DNA of 17,018 nucleotides from CAYGLV01 sp964351025. GTDB taxonomy: Bacteria > Actinomycetota > Thermoleophilia > Gaiellales > Gaiellaceae. The stretch's first letter is position 1, and every line of letters starts with the position of its first letter. A program made the translations under genes and the position numbers. This document shows, in pieces, positions 14,288 through 17,018 of this stretch. The notes beneath the pieces were generated by a model that was not told the origin of the DNA, searched no databases, and saw only the letters and a program-made list of their open reading frames with translations. The stretch spans positions 1 through 17,018 of the forward strand of contig CAYGLV010000052.1 of NCBI GenBank assembly GCA_964351025.1. The letters run 5' to 3'.

Positions 14288-14605
14288 ATGGCGTCGCTGA
14301 AGCTCGTCTGGTTCGTGCCCCGGGAGGCGCTCGACGCTACCCGGGAAGCCGTTTTCGCGGCCGGGGCGGGGCGGATCGGTGAGTACGAGCGCTGCTCGTG
14401 GTACGCGATGGGGACGGGGACGTTCCGAGGCGGCGACGGGACGAATCCGGCGGTGGGCGAGTCGGGGCGTGAGCAGCGGGTCTCGGAGCTGCGCGTCGAG
14501 ACCGTCGTTCCGGCGGACCGTGTCGCGGAGATCGTGTCGGCCCTGAAGGCGGCGCACCCCTACGAGGAGCCCGCGTACGACCTCTATGCGCTGGCCGGCG
14601 CATGA
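14288..14605 (+). CDS. YqfO/NIF3-type PII-like domain protein, stand-alone
   Basis: A 105-aa protein corresponding to the inserted or C-terminal PII/CutA1-like domain of YqfO/NIF3 proteins. The opening LKLVWFVP (4-11) is the first strand, GAGRIGEYERCSW (26-38) the loop, and HPYEEPAYDLY (90-100) the signature. It occurs here without the NIF3 metal-hydrolase domain. Stand-alone copies exist in other bacteria; function is unknown. The frame is open far upstream inside the dehydrogenase gene, but ATG 14288 matches the family start. It is 1 nt after the dehydrogenase stop and overlaps the RNase H start by 4 bp, with no Shine-Dalgarno sequence, so translation is probably coupled. Confidence 0.85.
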   Translation: MASLKLVWFVPREALDATREAVFAAGAGRIGEYERCSWYAMGTGTFRGGDGTNPAVGESGREQRVSELRVETVVPADRVAEIVSALKAAHPYEEPAYDLYALAGA

Positions 14606-15009
14606 AGGCACGTCTCTTCACCGACGGCGGCTCTCGCGGCAACCCCGGTCCGTCGGCCTACGGCTACGTGCTCGAGGCCGAGGACGGCACCGTGCTCGAC
14701 GCCCGCGGCGAGGCGATCGGGGAGGCGACGAACAACGTCGCCGAGTACAGCGCACTGCTCGCCGGGCTCACGAAGGCGGCTCAGCTGCGCGTGAGCGAGC
14801 TCGAGGTGATCTCCGACTCGGAGCTGCTCGTGAAGCAGATGAGAGGCGAGTACAAGGTCAAGAACCATGCGCTGAAGGAGCTGTCGCTCGAGGCCACCCG
14901 CCTCGGTCGCAAGTTCGGCAAGGTGAAGTACCGCGCCGTTCGCCGCGAGCAGAACGCGCTCGCCGACCGGCTCGTGAACGAGGCCCTGGATCGCGCCGCG
15001 AGCGCGTAG
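14602..15009 (+). CDS. Ribonuclease HI family protein
   Basis: A 135-aa RNase H fold protein that would cut RNA in RNA-DNA hybrids. The four acidic residues are visible: Asp8 in FTDGGSRGNPG, Glu48 in NNVAEYSAL, Asp72 in ISDSELLVKQMRGEYKVKN, and Asp122 in NALADRLVNEALD. It is slightly shorter than E. coli RNase HI and lacks the long basic protrusion. It is more like the short archaeal and actinobacterial form, which elsewhere is often fused to other domains. Translation starts in an ATGA overlap with the YqfO-domain gene. It ends the dehydrogenase operon; the leuA leader begins 47 bp later. Confidence 0.92.
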   Translation: MKARLFTDGGSRGNPGPSAYGYVLEAEDGTVLDARGEAIGEATNNVAEYSALLAGLTKAAQLRVSELEVISDSELLVKQMRGEYKVKNHALKELSLEATRLGRKFGKVKYRAVRREQNALADRLVNEALDRAASA

Positions 15010-15041
15010 GCTCGTCGCTGGCCTCCGCGGGCCGGAGCGGC

Positions 15042-15047
15042 TATCGT
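15042..15047 (+). promoter_or_regulatory. -10 element (TATCGT) of the leuA leader transcript
   Basis: TATCGT ends 8 nt before the ATG of the leader peptide (15056), which has no Shine-Dalgarno sequence. The mRNA would begin at or just before the leader peptide start. Confidence 0.5.
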
Positions 15048-15055
15048 CTAGGGCG

Positions 15056-15136
15056 ATGACGCCGAGCGCCGCCCAGCCCATCTCGTCGCCGACCTTCGGC
15101 GGCCGCGCGCTCACACTCCTCCTCCTCCCCCGCTAG
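15056..15136 (+). CDS. Leucine-rich leader peptide upstream of leuA
   Basis: A 26-aa ORF, MTPSAAQPISSPTFGGRALT then LLLLPR and a TAG stop. Codons 21-24 are four consecutive CTC leucine codons, and codon 19 is also CTC. It lies 86 nt before leuA, the leucine biosynthesis gene, as expected of a ribosome-sensing leader. It has a TATCGT -10 eight bases upstream and no Shine-Dalgarno sequence, so it is probably translated from a leaderless mRNA. TCCTCCTC in the Leu codons is perfectly complementary to the leuA ribosome-binding site. The peptide itself probably has no function. Comparative work on Actinobacteria, as I recall it, described a conserved LEU RNA element upstream of leuA. Here the ORF is seen; its role is inferred. 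Confidence 0.75.
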   Translation: MTPSAAQPISSPTFGGRALTLLLLPR

Positions 15137-15214
15137 GGGGACCGAGGCGTGACATATCCCAGCCGTGCACCCCGCACCCGAGGGAGTAGTGCGCCCCCTG
15201 CCGCCCGAGGAGGA
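15117..15214 (+). promoter_or_regulatory. Candidate leucine-responsive RNA switch controlling leuA translation
   Basis: TCCTCCTC (15117-15124, within the Leu codons; also in register at 15120-15127) can form 8 perfect base pairs with the leuA Shine-Dalgarno GAGGAGGA (15207-15214). A second hairpin, TCCCCC-GCTA-GGGGGA (15126-15141), spans the leader stop codon. Its 3' arm can alternatively pair AGGGGG (15135-15140) with CCCCCT (15194-15199). Further short pairings, such as GTGC/GCAC at 15165-15177, lie between. Expected logic: a ribosome stalled on CTC codons for lack of charged tRNA-Leu masks the anti-Shine-Dalgarno and leuA is translated. When leucine is plentiful, the codons are free to block the site. 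No U tract is seen, so control is probably translational. Confidence 0.6.
15207..15214 (+). promoter_or_regulatory. Shine-Dalgarno site (GAGGAGGA) of leuA
   Basis: The GGAGG core ends 9 nt before ATG 15223, a good spacing. It favours that start over the in-frame ATG at 15229. It is the target of the proposed pairing with the leader leucine codons. Confidence 0.85.
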
Positions 15215-15222
15215 ACCATCCC

Positions 15223-16923
15223 ATGCCCATGCCCTTCTGGAAGTACCGCCCTTACGAGACCATCCATCTGCCCGACCGCACGTGGCCCGACACCGTGATC
15301 GCGCAGGCGCCGATCTGGTGCTCGACCGACCTGCGCGACGGCAACCAGTCGCTCGTCAATCCGATGGACGCCGGCCGCAAGCGGCGCTTCTTCGACCTGC
15401 TCGTCGAGCTCGGCTACAAGCAGATCGAGGTCGGCTTCCCGGCGGCCTCGAAGACGGACTTCGATTTCGTGCGCGTCCTGATCGAGGAGGAGCTGATTCC
15501 CGAGGACGTGACGATCGCCGTGCTCACGCAGGCGCGGGCGGAGCTGATCGAGGCGACCTTCGAGTCGCTCGAGGGCGCCCGGCGGGCGATCGTCCACCTC
15601 TACAACTCGACGTCCACGACCCAGCGCCGCGTCGTCTTCCGGATGGGCAAGGCCGGCATCACCGACCTTGCCGTGCGCGCCACGGCGCTCTGCAAAGAGC
15701 TGGCCGCCGGAGCCGATGCGGAGATCGTGTTCCAGTATTCGCCGGAGAGCTTCCACGGCACGGAGCTCGACTACGCGCTCGAGATCTGCGAGGCCGTGAT
15801 CGCCGAATGGGGCCCCACGCCCGAAGCGAAGATGATCGTGAACCTGCCGACGACTGTGGAGGAGTTCCCGCCCAACGTGTACGCCGACCGGATGGAGTGG
15901 TTCGGCCGTCACGTCTCGAAGCGGGACTCGATCATCCTCAGCGTCCACCCGCACAACGACCGGGGCACGGCGGTCGCGACGGCGGAGCTCGGGCTGATGG
16001 CCGGTGCCGAGCGGGTCGAGGGGACGCTGTTCGGCAACGGCGAGCGGACCGGCAACGTCGACCTCGTCACGCTGGGGTTGAACCTGCTCACGCAGGGTGT
16101 CGACCCGGGAATCGACCTCTCCCGGATCGACGAGGCGAAGCGGATCGTCGAGGAGTGCAACGAGCTTCCCGTCCACCCGCGCCACCCGTACGGCGGCGAG
16201 CTCGTCTACACGGCGTTCTCCGGCTCGCACCAGGACGCGATCAAGAAGGGCATGTACGCGCGCGAGCGTGAGCAGGCAGACGTCTGGGACGTGCCGTACC
16301 TGTCGATCGACCCGAAGGACGTCGGGCGCACCTACGAGGCGATCATCCGCGTCAACTCGCAGTCCGGGAAGGGCGGCGTCTCGTACCTGATGGAGACGGA
16401 GCACAACCTCGAGCTGCCGCGTGGGCTCCAGGTCGACTTCGCGCAGAAGGTGCAGGCGATCACGGACGTGCGCGGCGGCGAGCTGACGGCGGCCGAGCTG
16501 ATGGCTGCGTTCTGTGAGAACTACCTCGACCACGTGCTGCCGTACGAGCTCGTGTCCTACACGCACACGGGTGCGGAGGAGGACCACATCGCGGTGAGGC
16601 TGCGCGCAAACGGGGCGGAGGTCGAGATCGACGGGGTCGGCAACGGCCCGATCGCGGCGCTCGTCGACGCGTTCGCTCGCCATCTGGGGATCGCGATCCG
16701 GATCCGCGACTACCACGAGCACGCGATGATGGCGAGCGCGGACGCGACCGCCGCGGCGTACATCGAGGCCGATGTGGACGACGAGGCCTTCTGGGGCATC
16801 GCCATCCACCCGAGCATCCTCACGGCGTCGCTGCGGGCGCTCGTGAACGTCGTCAACCGCTCGATCTCGCTGCGCGCAGCGCAGGAGGCAGCCGTGGCCG
16901 GGTTCGGGCCAGGAGCCGCCTGA
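15223..16923 (+). CDS. leuA: 2-isopropylmalate synthase (actinobacterial/long type)
   Basis: A 566-aa enzyme condensing acetyl-CoA with 2-oxoisovalerate in the first committed step of leucine synthesis. FWKYRPYETIHLPDRTWPD (5-23) is typical of the long LeuA form. STDLRDGNQ (34-42, Arg38/Asp39) is the DRE-TIM active-site motif, SVHPHNDRG (240-248) has metal ligands His242 and His244, and GNGERTGNVD (271-280) has Asn278. A linker region near 415-455 leads to the C-terminal leucine-binding regulatory domain (about 456-566), so feedback inhibition is expected from the family. The start at 15223 is set by GAGGAGGA. Upstream lies a leucine leader peptide, giving a likely second layer of leucine control. 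tRNA-Gly follows 22 bp later. Confidence 0.95.
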   Translation: MPMPFWKYRPYETIHLPDRTWPDTVIAQAPIWCSTDLRDGNQSLVNPMDAGRKRRFFDLLVELGYKQIEVGFPAASKTDFDFVRVLIEEELIPEDVTIAVLTQARAELIEATFESLEGARRAIVHLYNSTSTTQRRVVFRMGKAGITDLAVRATALCKELAAGADAEIVFQYSPESFHGTELDYALEICEAVIAEWGPTPEAKMIVNLPTTVEEFPPNVYADRMEWFGRHVSKRDSIILSVHPHNDRGTAVATAELGLMAGAERVEGTLFGNGERTGNVDLVTLGLNLLTQGVDPGIDLSRIDEAKRIVEECNELPVHPRHPYGGELVYTAFSGSHQDAIKKGMYAREREQADVWDVPYLSIDPKDVGRTYEAIIRVNSQSGKGGVSYLMETEHNLELPRGLQVDFAQKVQAITDVRGGELTAAELMAAFCENYLDHVLPYELVSYTHTGAEEDHIAVRLRANGAEVEIDGVGNGPIAALVDAFARHLGIAIRIRDYHEHAMMASADATAAAYIEADVDDEAFWGIAIHPSILTASLRALVNVVNRSISLRAAQEAAVAGFGPGAA

Positions 16924-16930
16924 GGCGGGC

Positions 16931-16936
16931 TATACT
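16931..16936 (+). promoter_or_regulatory. -10 element (TATACT) of tRNA-Gly
   Basis: TATACT is the best -10 match in the window and lies 9 nt before the mature tRNA 5' end, just after the leuA stop codon. No good -35 is visible inside the leuA tail, and no terminator separates the two genes. Confidence 0.6.
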
Positions 16937-16945
16937 GGCCCCCGC

Positions 16946-17018
16946 GCGGATGTAGCTCAGTTGGTAGAGCGTCTGCTTGCCATGCAGAAGGTCGTGGGTT
17001 CGAGTCCCATCATCCGCT
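16946..17018 (+). tRNA. tRNA-Gly (anticodon GCC)
   Basis: Acceptor arms GCGGATG and CATCCGC pair over 7 bp, with discriminator T at the last base of the window. The anticodon stem TCTGC/GCAGA encloses the loop TTGCCAT with anticodon GCC. The T-arm contains TTCGAGT. Whether CCA is encoded lies beyond the window. Confidence 0.96.

Noticed and set aside
12331..14289. Long minus-strand open frame (652 aa) opposite the aldehyde dehydrogenase
   Set aside because: Complement of a clear ALDH; low-information Arg/Asp/Val-rich translation with no recognisable domain.
15126..15141. TCCCCC-GCTA-GGGGGA as an intrinsic terminator before leuA
   Set aside because: No U tract follows the stem, so transcription termination is unlikely; treated as part of a translational switch.
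15133..16809. Long minus-strand open frame (558 aa) opposite leuA
   Set aside because: Shadow of leuA; no promoter pattern, motif or plausible composition.
1..17018. CRISPR arrays, transposons, prophage or defence islands
   Set aside because: No direct-repeat arrays, transposase, integrase or nuclease-defence motifs seen; the gene content is metabolic, regulatory and translational.

Overview
The window is about 17 kb of very GC-rich DNA with tightly packed genes, third-position-biased codons, frequent GTG starts and almost no space between genes. Several features point to Actinomycetota: a long leucine-feedback-type 2-isopropylmalate synthase, a WhiG/FliA-type sigma factor, an EF-G2-like GTPase, and leaderless-type promoters of the form TANNNT placed 6 to 10 nt before the start codon. 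A deep lineage such as Thermoleophilia is my guess from overall feel, not something the sequence proves. A run of exactly 100 N (6829-6928) and a likely single-base indel nearby suggest a scaffolded draft or metagenome assembly.

Layout. (1) 1-5145: a leucine/branched acyl-CoA degradation set on the minus strand (methylcrotonyl-CoA carboxylase beta subunit, a 47-aa protein, a LiuC-like enoyl-CoA hydratase, and the start of a biotin carboxylase subunit). It is interleaved with two plus-strand genes, a DapA/NAL-family lyase and a secreted clan GH-A glycosidase-like protein. (2) 5210-8507: a membrane HD-GYP protein, a methyltransferase broken by the gap, and an LCP-family cell-wall protein with a frameshift. 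(3) 8532-11787: tRNA-Trp(CCA), a 59-aa membrane protein, a WhiG/FliA-type sigma factor and an EF-G-like GTPase with a degraded G4 motif. (4) 11848-15009: a zinc-ribbon protein, a 70-aa protein, then an aldehyde dehydrogenase / YqfO-domain / RNase HI operon. (5) 15042-17018: a leucine-rich leader peptide, leuA and tRNA-Gly(GCC).

Three regulatory readings stand out. First, a 26-codon leader ORF with four consecutive CTC leucine codons precedes leuA. Those codons are perfectly complementary to the leuA Shine-Dalgarno sequence, which suggests a translational leucine switch. Second, the HD-GYP gene carries an exact GCCGATAA box with TAAC 16 nt upstream. That resembles a WhiG/FliA promoter, and a WhiG-type sigma factor is encoded 3.7 kb away. 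Because WhiG is held by a c-di-GMP-armed anti-sigma factor in Streptomyces, this would make a possible feedback loop. Third, nearly every transcription-unit start has a TANNNT hexamer at fixed distance from the start codon and no Shine-Dalgarno sequence. EF-G-like and leuA are the exceptions, and both have the same strong GAGGAGGA site. One divergent pair (2543/2568) has -10 boxes that share the same TA dinucleotide.

No rRNA, CRISPR array, insertion sequence, phage gene or replication origin was seen. No gene-free stretch exceeds about 115 bp.
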